Shown here: piece by piece, positions 8,134-19,000 of the stretch
Position numbering within the stretch: the stretch's first letter is position 1
How the letters are laid out: each line of letters begins with the position of its first letter
NCBI GenBank assembly: GCA_036272325.1
Contig: DATAYY010000089.1
Span: 1 to 64,000 of the forward strand
Source: Schlegelella_A sp036272325
GTDB taxonomy: Bacteria; Pseudomonadota; Gammaproteobacteria; Burkholderiales; Burkholderiaceae_C
Direction of reading: 5' to 3'
DNA length: 64,000 nucleotides
Translations under genes and position numbers: made by a program
Notes under the pieces: generated by a model
The model's database searches: none
What the model was told of the DNA's origin: nothing
What the model saw: only the letters and a program-made list of their open reading frames with translations

Positions 8134-10041
8134 ATGACCACCCTGCATCTGCTCGACCGCCGGATCGGTACCGCCTGGCCATCGCTCGCGACCGATGCTG
8201 ACGTGCGCGTCTTCGAGACGGTGCCTTACCGCGAGCGCGTCGCCGCCGAGAGCACGTACGAGGCGCTGCGTAGGGCGGCGACGAACTCCGCCGACCTGCC
8301 GGCGATCGTCTTCCTGCCCAACGCCGACCCCGACGAGACGGCAACGAGCCTCAGCCATCGCGAGTTCTTCGGTCGCGTGACGCAGGCGGCGAACGCCTTC
8401 CATGCGCTCGGCGTCGGCCCCGGCGACGTCGTCAGCCTCCTGCTGCCGCTGGTGCCGCAGGCGTTCAGCGCGCTGTTCGGCGCCGAGGCGGCCGGCATCG
8501 TCAATCCGGTCAACCCGCTGCTCGCCGCGAGCCAGATCGCCGAGATCCTGCGCGCGGCGCGAACCAAGATACTGGTCGCGCTCGGCCCGCTGCCGGGAAC
8601 CGACATCTGGGCCAAGGTCGTGAGCATCCGCGACTCGCTGCCCGATCTGCGCGCAATCCTCGTCGTCGGCGGCGATGCCGGCGCGGCGCGCGGCGCGCAG
8701 TCGTTTGATGCGCTCGTCGTCGCGCAACCTGGCGATCGTCTCGTCAGCGGACGGGTGATCGCGGCGAGCGAGCCGGCGGCGTACTTCCACACCGGCGGCA
8801 CGACCGGCATGCCCAAGCTCGTCCGCCACAGCCACGGCAATCAGGTCTACCAGGCATGGGCCATGAGCCTGATGCTGCGAAACCAGCCCGACCACACGCT
8901 CCTGTTCGGATTGCCGCTGTTCCACGTCGGCGGCGCGCTGACGCAAGCGCTCGCGCCGCTCAGCGCCGGTGGCACGCTGGTCGTGCTCTCGCCTGGGGGG
9001 TGGCGCAATCCGAACGCGGTCAAGAACGTCTGGCGTCTCGTCGAACGCTTCCGCCCCGAGGTCTTCGGTGGCGTCCCGACGGTGCTCGGCGCGGCGTTGA
9101 CCGTCCCCGCGGACGGCAGCGACACGTCGAGCATCCGCTACTGTTCGGGCGGCGGATCGGCGATCCCGGTGCCGATCGGCAGGGCCTACCGCGAGCGGTT
9201 CGGCGTCGAGGTCATCGAGGTCTACGGCATGACCGAGACGTCAAGCGTGCACACGATCGCCTACACCGATCGGCCGGTGCGGCTCGGCTCGGTCGGTCAT
9301 GCGGTGCCCTACAGCAAGGTCCGCATCGTCGAGGTCGACGGCGACGGACGCTGGCGACGCGATTGCGCACCGGGCGAGATCGGCGTCGTCGCGATGGCGG
9401 GCCCTGGAGTCTTCTCGGGCTACCTGAGCGAGACCCACAACCGCGGCGCCTTCGTCGAGCCGGGCTGGGTCAATTCCGGCGATCTCGGCCGGCTCGATGA
9501 CGACGGCTATCTCTGGATCACGGGCCGCGCGAAGGACCTCATCATCCGCGGCGCGCACAACATCGATCCGATGGCGATCGAGGAAGTGTTCTTCGGCCAT
9601 TCTGCGGTGGCGCTGGCCGCGGTGGTCTCCGAGCCCGATGCCTACGCCGGCGAGCTGCCGGTGGCGTTCGTGCAGCTCAAGCCCGGCGCGGCGATCGATG
9701 CCGCGGAGCTGCTCGGCTACGTCGCCGAGCGCACCCCGGAGCGCGCCGCGGTGCCGGTGCAGCTCTACTTCGTCGCTGCGATTCCGCTCACCGCCGTCGG
9801 CAAGGTGTTCAAGCCGGCGTTGCGCTGGGACGCGGCCGAGCGCGCCGTGCGGCGCATGCTCGCCGCGGTCGCGGCGAGCGGCTGCGCGGTCGACGTCGCC
9901 GTCGGCAGCCATGCTGAGCACGGCACGCTCGTCACCGTGACGCTTGGCTGCGACTCCGCGCCGGCGCGCGTGGCCTATGAGCAGCAGGTGCGCGCCAAGC
10001 TCGACCCGCTGCCGCTCCGGCACGCGATCGTCTGGCGCTGA
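8134..10041 (+). CDS. AMP-dependent acyl-CoA synthetase/ligase
   Basis: 635-residue ANL-superfamily enzyme that should activate a carboxylic acid to its acyl-CoA via an acyl-AMP. Visible motifs are the P-loop YFHTGGTTGMPK (about residue 218), the A5-type YGMTETSSVH, and the hinge segment SGDLGRLDDDGYLWITGRAKD followed by GAHNIDP. The C-terminal domain is longer than usual and lacks a clear canonical catalytic PxTxxGK lysine motif; the nearest is IPLTAVGKVFKP, which keeps the lysine. The open frame extends to 8008, but sequence before the ATG at 8134 is not family-like. It is divergent from the exporter operon. Confidence 0.87.
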   Translation: MTTLHLLDRRIGTAWPSLATDADVRVFETVPYRERVAAESTYEALRRAATNSADLPAIVFLPNADPDETATSLSHREFFGRVTQAANAFHALGVGPGDVVSLLLPLVPQAFSALFGAEAAGIVNPVNPLLAASQIAEILRAARTKILVALGPLPGTDIWAKVVSIRDSLPDLRAILVVGGDAGAARGAQSFDALVVAQPGDRLVSGRVIAASEPAAYFHTGGTTGMPKLVRHSHGNQVYQAWAMSLMLRNQPDHTLLFGLPLFHVGGALTQALAPLSAGGTLVVLSPGGWRNPNAVKNVWRLVERFRPEVFGGVPTVLGAALTVPADGSDTSSIRYCSGGGSAIPVPIGRAYRERFGVEVIEVYGMTETSSVHTIAYTDRPVRLGSVGHAVPYSKVRIVEVDGDGRWRRDCAPGEIGVVAMAGPGVFSGYLSETHNRGAFVEPGWVNSGDLGRLDDDGYLWITGRAKDLIIRGAHNIDPMAIEEVFFGHSAVALAAVVSEPDAYAGELPVAFVQLKPGAAIDAAELLGYVAERTPERAAVPVQLYFVAAIPLTAVGKVFKPALRWDAAERAVRRMLAAVAASGCAVDVAVGSHAEHGTLVTVTLGCDSAPARVAYEQQVRAKLDPLPLRHAIVWR

Positions 10042-10080
10042 GCTCGCGCGTGCGACGAGCGCGCGTCGGCGGCCGACGAG

Positions 10081-13000
10081 TCAATTCAGTGTTTCGCCGT
10101 CCAGGCGTGCGAGCGTCGGTGCGTGGCGATGCGGTGACTCCGCGCCTTGGGTCGACGTTCGCAGCGTGAGCTGCACACGGTGCAGACGCCGGTCGTCGAC
10201 CAGGGGCAGCGCATCGGTGGCTTGGAGAACGCCGTCGAGGCGAAGCTCGCGATGCTCGCCGTCGCCCGTCTGCTGCAGCACCTCGATCTCGTACAGCGTC
10301 GCGCGATGGCGGTATTGCAGCGTGCAGTGCGCCCACGTTGCCGGTAGGCACGGTGCGACGACGAGGCGCGCGCCTTCGGCCGATGTCACGAGGCGGATCC
10401 CGAGCAGCGATTCGACGACGAGGCGGTACATCCAGCCAGCCGAGCCGGTGTACCAGCTCCAGCCGCCGCGGCCGGTGTGCGGCGCGACGCTGTAGACGTC
10501 GGCCGCCATGACGTAGGGCTCGACCTTGTAGCGCGCGACACCCTCGGCGCTGCTGCCGTGGACGACGGGGTTGATCATCTCGAGCAGCGCCCACGCGCGC
10601 TCGCGCTCGCCGAGCGCCGCGAACGCCATCGTCGCCCAGATCGCGCCATGCGTGTACTGGCCGCCGTTCTCGCGCACACCGGGAACGTAGCCGGCGATGT
10701 AGCCGGGGTTGGGCCCGCGCTGGTCGAACGGCGGATCGAGGAGCTGGGCGAGCCCGGCATCCGCCCGCACCAGCCGCTCCTGCAGCGACGCCATGGCCTG
10801 GCGCGCACGCGCCGGTTCGGCGACTCCCGAGAGCACCGCCCAGCTCTGCGCGATCGAGTCGATCTGGCACTCGGTGCTTCGCGCCGAGCCGAGCGGCGTA
10901 CCGTCGTCGAAGTAGGCGCGCCGGTACCAGGCGCCGTCCCAGCCGTGGGTCTCGAGGCTGGTGCGCAGCCTCGCGCGCTCGCTCATGCAGCGCGCGGCGG
11001 TGGCGTCGTCGCCCTTGCGAAGCGCAAGCGCGCCGAAGCGCTCAAGCACCTCGGCGAGGAAGAAGCCGAGCCAGACGCTCTCGCCGCGGCCGCCATGGCC
11101 GACCAGGTTCATGCCGTCGTTCCAGTCGCCGCTGCCCATCAGCGGCAGGCCATGGGCACCGAAGCGCAAGCCGTGATTTACCGCCCGCAATGCATGCTCG
11201 TACACGCTCGACGATTCGTGCGAGTGTCCCGGCAGGTCGTAGTACGACTCGTCGTGCGGACTGACCGGGCGCCCCTGCAGGTAGGGCGCAGTCTCGGCGA
11301 GGACGCCGACATCGCCGGTCGCCTCGACATAACGCGCCAAGGCCAGCGGCAGCCAGAGGTAGTCGTCCGAGATGTGGGTGCGGACGCCGCGCCCTTGCGG
11401 CGGATGCCACCAGTGCTGGACGTCGCCTTCCGGGAACTGCCGGCACGCGCACAACAGCAGCTGCGCGCGTAGCATCTCCGGCCGTGCATGGACGAGCGCC
11501 ATCGCGTCCTGCAGCTGGTCGCGAAAGCCGAACGCGCCGCCCGACTGGTAAAAGCCGCTGCGCGCCCAGATGCGGCAGGCGATCGTCTGGTACAGCAGCC
11601 AGCCGTTGACGAGGACGTCGAGCGCCGGCTCGGGCGTGCGGACCTGCACCGTGCCGAGCGTCGCGCTCCAGTGGTCGCGCACCCGCTCGAGCTCGCGCTC
11701 GGTTGCCGCCGTGCCGCGAAAAGTCTGCACGAGCTCATCGGCCTCGTCGACGCTGCGGCCGATGCCGAGCCGAAAGACGACCTTGGTCGAGTCGCCGTCG
11801 AGCAGCGAGACCGGCACCTGGAACGCGGCGCACGGGTCGAGCGCCGCGCCGAAGCGCCCCGACAGGCGCGTGCGTGATAGCGCCGCCGGGCTGCGCAGCG
11901 AACCGTTGCGGCCGATGAACTCGGCGCGGTCGCAGGTGAAGCTCGTGCCCGCGCGATGTGCGTCGTCGACGTCGAAGAAACCGAGCCAGTCGGCGTAGTC
12001 GTTGCTGTAGGAATTGCGGGCGTAGATCGCCCCGGTGTCGGTCGCGATCCTGGTGATGATGTGCGGCGCCGACTTCGGGCGCAGGTCGCCGAGCACCCAT
12101 TCGACGTATCCGGTGACGCTGAGCTTGCGCGGGCGACCCGAGACATTCGTCAGCCGCAGCACCGAGACCTTGACCGCGGCGTCGAGGGCGACGAAGACCT
12201 CGAGCTCGCTGCGAATGCCGTGCGCCGAGTGCTCGAAGATGCTGCTGCCGAAGCCGTGGCGGGCGACGTACGGCGCCGCCGAGTCGCCGTAGCTCGGGCA
12301 CGGCAGCGAGGTCGGCGACCAGACCTGGCCGGTCTCTTCGTCGCGCAGGTAGATCGCCTCGCCCGAGTCATCGCCGACCGGATCGTTGTGCCACGGCGTC
12401 AGCCGCAGCTCGTGGGCGTTCTCGCACCAGGTGTACGCCGAGCCGGCTTCCGAGACGACGCTGCCGAAGCGCGGGTTGGCGATCACGTTGACCCACGGCG
12501 CCGGCGGCCGCTCGCCGGCGGGCGGCGAGACGACGTACTCGCGGCCGTCGGCCGAGAAGCCGCCGATACCGTTTTCGAGGATGCGCTTCCGGCCGCCGCG
12601 GCGAAGCAACGCGACAGCCGTCGCGTCGTCGTCCTCGCGCGTGTTGCGCGTGGCGCGCGTGCGCGGCTCGGGGTTGCGCGTGGCGACCAGCGCCGGCGGC
12701 CGGCGCTCGCGCAACGGCCGCCGCTGCACCTGCTCGGCGAGCGTGCCGCGGGTGTCGCTGAAGACTGCGCGCGCGACCGCCTGCATCAAGGTTCGGTCTT
12801 CGGGAGCGATCTGCTCGACGTGGCGGACGAAGATGCCGCCCGGTCGATCGATCACGTGGGCGCCGGCGCCGCCGACGATCAGGCCGGTGATCTGCTCGTG
12901 CAGGCGCTGGCGGTAGACGTCGCGCTCCTCGTTCCAGATCACGAGGTCGACGGTGAGGCCCTTGAGCCGCCACCAGGCATGCGCCTGGACCAGCTGGCGA

Positions 13001-16000
13001 ACGAGCTCGATGTTTTCGGCGCTGCCGATCTGCAGCAGCACGATCGGCAGGTCGCCCGAGATCGCGTAGCCCCACAGCCCCGACTGGCCGCGGTGGTTGC
13101 GCGCGAGCACTGCCGGGTCGGCGCGCAGCGCAGCCTGCGCGTGGATGACGGCGCCGGCGAGGCGACCGTAGAGCTGGGCGTCGGCCTCACTGGCGTTGAG
13201 CTGGCGCAGCACGACCTGGGCGTGCGTCCACGCCAGCTCGAAGACGCGGTCGGCGAGCCGGCGATCCTGGTACTTGCCGGCCATCGCGAGACACGCCTCG
13301 CGGCGATCGGCCACGCCGACGACGACGTCGATCGTCACCGTCTGGTCGGGCTCGATCGTCAGCACACAGCGGCTGGCGGCGATCGGATCGAGCACCGAGC
13401 CGACCGTGTTCGAAAGCGGGCCCTCGTCGATCAGAGCCTGCGGCAGCTCGAGGCTGCGGCCGCGGCCGATAAAGCGGGCGCGATCGGTCTCGTGCGAGAT
13501 CGCGCTCGCCCGCGCCTCGCCGCTGTCGCTACGGGCGCCGTGGACGGCGACGAGCTGGAACAGCCACGGCGTGCTGTCGTCGGGCGAGCGGCGGCGCCGC
13601 GTGCACAGGATCGCCGCCGGATGCTCGACGATCTCGGTCTGCACGAACAGCTTGCTGAACGCCGGATGGAGCGCGTCCGCGATCGCCGGGGCGAGCACGA
13701 CTTCGCTATACGTCGTGATCTCGATCGTGCGTTGCGCCCGGCTGCTGTTGGTGATGCGCACGCGCCTGAGCTCGATGTCGTCCTCTGGCGAGACGACGAT
13801 CTCGGTGTGGGTGTCGATGCCTTCGTCGCGCCGCCTGAACTCTGCCCGACCGACCGAGAAGATCGCCTCGTACCGGGCCGCGCGCTTCCTGGTCGGCTGG
13901 TGTGCGGTCGACCAGACGGCGCCGCTGACGAGGTCGCGCAGGTAGCAGAAGCTGCCCATCGCATCGACGGTGCCGTCCTCGTGCCAGCGCGACACCGCCA
14001 GCTCCTTCCAGCGGCTGTAGCCGCTGCCGGCGTCGCTGATCATGATGTGGTAGCGGCCGTTCGAGAGCAGTTGCACTTCCGCGCTCGGCGCGTCGAGCTC
14101 GGTGACGACGCGGACGGCGGACTGGTCGCTGTCTTCGACGCTACGCCGCCCGGCGCGCTCGTCGATGTCGGGTTGGAAGACGGTGACGCGCGGCACCCGC
14201 TCCTGCAACAGCAGCAGGGTCGCCTGCAGGCGCGGGTCGGCGACGAAGCGGCGCTGCATCGGCCGGTCGAGCAGGACGTGGGCGAGTGCGAGCAGGCCCA
14301 TGCCCTGGTGGTGCGCCATGTAGGAGCGGACGACCGCGCTCGGCTGTCCGCGCGGCAGGCGCGACGTCGTGTAGTCGATCGCCTCGTAAAAGCCGTAGCG
14401 GCTCCAAGCGCCTTCGGCGGCGAGGCGCTGCAGGTTCGTGCACGCCTCCTCGGGCGCGACCATCAGCGCCATCATCGACGCGTAGGGCGCGACGACGAGA
14501 TCTTCGGCGAGGCCGCGCTTCAGGCCGAGACCGGGGACCCCGAACGCGCGGTACTGATAGTTGAGCGCGGTGTCGGTCGCGTTGTAGCCCGATTCCGAGA
14601 TGCCCCACGGCACGCCGCGCTCGTTGCCGTATTCGATCTGGCGCCGCACCGCGCCGCGACACGTCTGGTCGAGCAGCGTGTGCGCATAGTTCGGCATGAT
14701 GAGCATCGGCATCAGGTACTCGAACATCGAGCCGCTCCATGAGAGCAGCACCGGCTCGCCGGCGGCCGACGTCAGCAGGCGGCCGAGCGCGAACCAGCTT
14801 TCCTGCGCGATCCGGCCCTGCGCGATGCAGACGAAGATGCCGAGCCGCGCCTCCGACGCGAGCAGGTCGTAGTAGCCGGCGTCGGGGCGGCGCTCGTCGA
14901 CGTTAAAGCCGATCGTCATCAGATGGCGCGACTCGTCGTAGAGGAAGCTCTGGTCCATCTCGGCCAGCGCACCGGCGCGTTCGGCCAGGCTCTCGAGCGA
15001 CTGCAAGGCGAGCCTCGCCGCCGCCGCGCCGGCGCGGCCGGCGAGCACGCGCAGGGTCGGCAACGACCCGTCGGCTGCATCGCCTTCTTCGGGCAACAGC
15101 TCCTCGATCTCGTCGAGGCCCGCCCCGACGTCGCGCACCAGCGACGCAGCCCAGTAGCTCGCGTCGTCGGCGTTCGCCGCCTCGGCGGCGATCTCGCCGG
15201 GATCCGTCTCGACGGCGGCGACGGCTTCGATCGTCACCGGCGAGGGCGATGCCTCATCGGCGTCGATCGCGACGCGCAGCTCGATCGCCAGGCGATGCAG
15301 CAAGCGGAGCACCTTGCGCCACTCGGCGACACCTTGCGGCGGCTGCTCGCGCTCGCGGTCGAGCGTGTCCTCGAGCACGGCGAGCGCGACCGCGATGTTG
15401 CGCCGATGCGTCGCCTCGAGCCGCGTCTCAAGTGATTCGCGCAGCACGCCGAGAGTGTCGTGGACGCCATCGAACCAGGCCGGCGCGAGGAGCGGCGCGT
15501 CGACGAGCGCGAGCAACCCGGCGCGCAGCGTCAGCAGCTGGCCGGCGAGGTTGCCGCTGTCGACCGTCGAGACGTAGCGCGGCCTGAGCGGCTGCAGCGT
15601 CTCGGTGTCGTACCAGTTGTAGAAGTGGCCGCGATGGCGATCCATCGCTTCCATCGTCGTCATCGCCGCGTCGATGCGCGCCAGCAGCCGGCTGAGCGTG
15701 AGGTAGCCGAAGTCACGTGCCGCCAGCGCCGCCAGCAGCGCGAAACCCATGTTGGTCGGCGACGTCCGATGGGCGACGCGCGCGACCGGATGCTCCTGCA
15801 TGTTGTCCGGCGGCAGCTGGTTGTCGGCCGCGCCGACGTGGCTGTCGAAGAACGCCCAGGTGCGCCGCGAGAGTCGACGCAGGAACGTCGTCTGCGTGGC
15901 AGCGAGCAGATGCTGCGCCGGCGCGAGCGGCCGGTCGATCCACCAGACCAGGAGCGGTGACAGCAGCCAGAGCAGCAACACGGGGCCGGCGAACGGCAGC

Positions 16001-19000
16001 GCTTCGCGGCGCAGCAGCGCGAGCGAGGTGGCAGTGGCGAGCGCAAGCAGCGGGCCGATCGCCATCATCCGCACGTCGTGCAGCAGGTCGGCGACGGTGC
16101 CCGCCGGCGCGGCGATACGGACGTCGGCCGACGGCCGCCACTCGAGCAGCCTGCGCTTGCTGATCGCGACCCGCCACAGCGTTCGTGCGATCGCCGTCAG
16201 GCTGTATGCGGCTTCGTGCGGCAGGCAGGCGAGCGCCTGCGCGACCTGGATCAGCAGGTTCTGCGCCTGGCGAGTCACTGGCGCGGCGACCGTCGGCTCG
16301 CCGCCGCCGGCATGCTCGAGCGGTCTGAGCAGGGTGCCGATCACGAACGCTGCAAGTGGAACGGCACCGATGACCGCGAGCATCAGGATCGGCCAGACCG
16401 GCGACGGTGGCAGCAGCGCCCAGGCCGCAAGCAGCGTCGCGACCATCGCCGGCGGCGCCAGGCTGCGGCGAAGGTTGTCGAGAATCTTCGCGCGCGACAG
16501 CAACGACAGCGGATTCCGCGGCGCGCCTGGCAGCGTGTGGACGCGCCGGCGCAGCCAGCCGAGCAGCTGCCAGTCGCCTCGGATCCAGCGGTAGCGGCGC
16601 GCGACGTCGGCGCTGTAACGGGTCGGCGACTCCTCGAGCAACTGGACGTCGCTGAGCAGGCCCGAGCGTGCATGGCAGCCCTCGATCAGGTCGTGGCTGA
16701 GGATGCGGTTCTCGGGCATGCGGTCGTGCAGCGCGCGCTCGAACGCGTCGACGTCGTAGATGCCTTTGCCGATGAACGAGCCTTCGCCGAACAGATCCTG
16801 GTAGACGTCGGAGACGGCGCGCGTGTAAGGATCGATTCCGGGCTCGCCGCCGTACAGGCGCGCATACCCGGAGCGATTGGTGCTCGGCAGGCTGAGGCCG
16901 ACGCGCGGCTGCAGGATGCCGTAACCGTCGACGACGATGTCGCGCTGCACGCCGTTGCCGAAGCGCGGCCGGTTGAGTGGGTGCGCCATCGTCGCGACGA
17001 TCTTGGCGGCGGCGTCGCGCGGCAGCTGGGTGTCGCTGTCGAGGGTGATCACGTAGCGAACCGCGCGCAGCGCGTCGGTCCGGCCGACGATGCGGGAGAA
17101 CCGTTCGCCGCCCTGCGCGGGCTCGTGGCCGCGCAGCAGCGCGTTGAGGTCACCGAGCTTGCCGCGTTTTCTCTCGTAGCCCATCCAGACGCGCTCGCGC
17201 GCGTTCCAGCGCCGCGGCCGGTGGAACAGGAAGAAGGGGTCGATGCCGGCGCTGTTCGCGTACTTCTCGTTCAGCGCCGCGATGCGCGCGGCGACGAGCT
17301 CGACCAGCGCGTCGTCGCCGGCGAGGTGTTCCTCGGTCGCGTCGTGGAAGTCGGTCAGGAGGCCGTAGTGCAGATGCGGATCGCGGTTGGCGAGGAACCG
17401 CACCTCGAGCGCCTCGACGAGCGACTCGATCGCCTCGGCGCCGCCGAGCATCGTCGGCACGACGACGAGCGTGCGTGATTCCGCGGCGATGGCGTTGCCG
17501 TAGTCCATGCGCGGCAGCGTCTGCGGCTGGACGAACAGGGTGACGAGCCAGTTCGCGATCGAGACCGCGAGCTGGCTGGTGGCGACGACGAGGCCGAGGC
17601 CGAACAACGCCTCGCCCCACCACGGCCAGTGCACCTCGAGCCGGGCCTCCAGCATCAGCCGAGCGACCAGGACGAGCGTGAACGCGGCGATGGTGCCGGC
17701 GTAGAGCGGCAGCGCCCACGCCATCGCCTTGCGCGCGAACCTGACGCCCCCCGGCAGGTGGGCGTGGACCGCCTGCTCGAGCCGCTCCTGGCCAGCGCCG
17801 ATCAGGTAGAAGCCGACGTGGCGCTGGCGCGGGTCTCCGGCCGCGCCGGCGTCGGCGCTTGCCGCTGCAGCTTCGGCGAGAGCGACGGCGTTGCGCGCGA
17901 CGTCGGGCTCCGACGTCGGCGAGAGCGCTGCGATCCTCTCGATCGCGTGCCGGTAGTGGTCGCGGGTCGCGAAGTCCATGGCCGCGTAGGTACCGCCCGG
18001 GTCGCCGCGCAGTGCCTGCTCGACGCTGCTCAGCGACTCGACGAATTCGGCCCAGTCCATCGCGCCGAGCAGGCGCAGGCTGCCGATGCTGTTGCTTACC
18101 GAGACCTGATTGGCGGCCTGCTGGCGCGCTTCGAGCTGGACCAGCTGCTCGATCGACTGGCCGCTTTCGGCGAGGCGCTGCTCGATCCACTGCAGCGCGA
18201 GCATCAGCGCGGCGCCGCGGCCCTGCAGCCGGCGCGCGAACTCGGCGACGAACGCGTTGGTGAGCGACGGACCCGAGCGCGCCATGTCGGCGATGACGAG
18301 AATGAGGTCGCTCGGCGAGTTCTCGGCGACTGCGACCATGCTGTCGGCCCAGGCGGCGGCGGTGCTGCGCTCGACGTGCGCGACCTCGATCCGCACCGCG
18401 ACGCGGCGCAGGTTCTCGATCAGCGCCAGCCGAAGCATGATCGGAAACGCCCACAGCTCGCCGAGCCGGAGCGGCTGCACCGACTGGTACGCGGCGACGA
18501 AGCGCGACAGCGTGCTGCGGCCGACCTGGCCGTCGCCGTGCGCGATCGCCTGCAGCGCGAGGTCGTAGACGCGCGGCAGGCCGGCGCCGCCGCCGTTGGC
18601 GGCGGCAAGCGCAAGCCGTGGCAGCTTCTTGCTGTAGCCGCGCGGCAGGTGCCGGCGCGCGGTCCGGATCTCCTCCTCGATCAGGTAGAAGTTGTCGAGC
18701 AGCCACTCGGCCGCCGGGGTGTGGCGACGATCGGTGTCGGCGGTGACCGCAAGCTGCTTGGCGACGGTGACGAGAACGCGCTCGTTGTCGGCCAGCCGCG
18801 GCAACAGGCGGTCGGGCAGTGGCACTTCGCGCAGGACATGCGTCTTCGCCAGGCGCTCGCCATGCGACGCGATCTGCTCGGCGCTGAATAGCTCGGCGCG
18901 CAGCGGCGGATCCTCGATCTCGATCGCGCCGGCAGCGGGCACGATGCGCTGCCACCACGTGGCGCTCGAGCGGACGGTGATCGGCAGGTCGCTCGGGAGC

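Noticed and set aside
4011..8141. A single 1376-codon open frame on the minus strand spanning the adaptor, ATPase and permease genes
   Set aside because: It mixes frames of several genes: only the first ATPase domain and the YbhS-like permease are read correctly in it. The rest is out-of-frame sequence that happens to lack stops in GC-rich DNA.
11956..14742. 928-codon plus-strand open frame inside the glucan synthase gene
   Set aside because: Same mirror-frame effect; the minus strand is a continuous recognised enzyme through this region.
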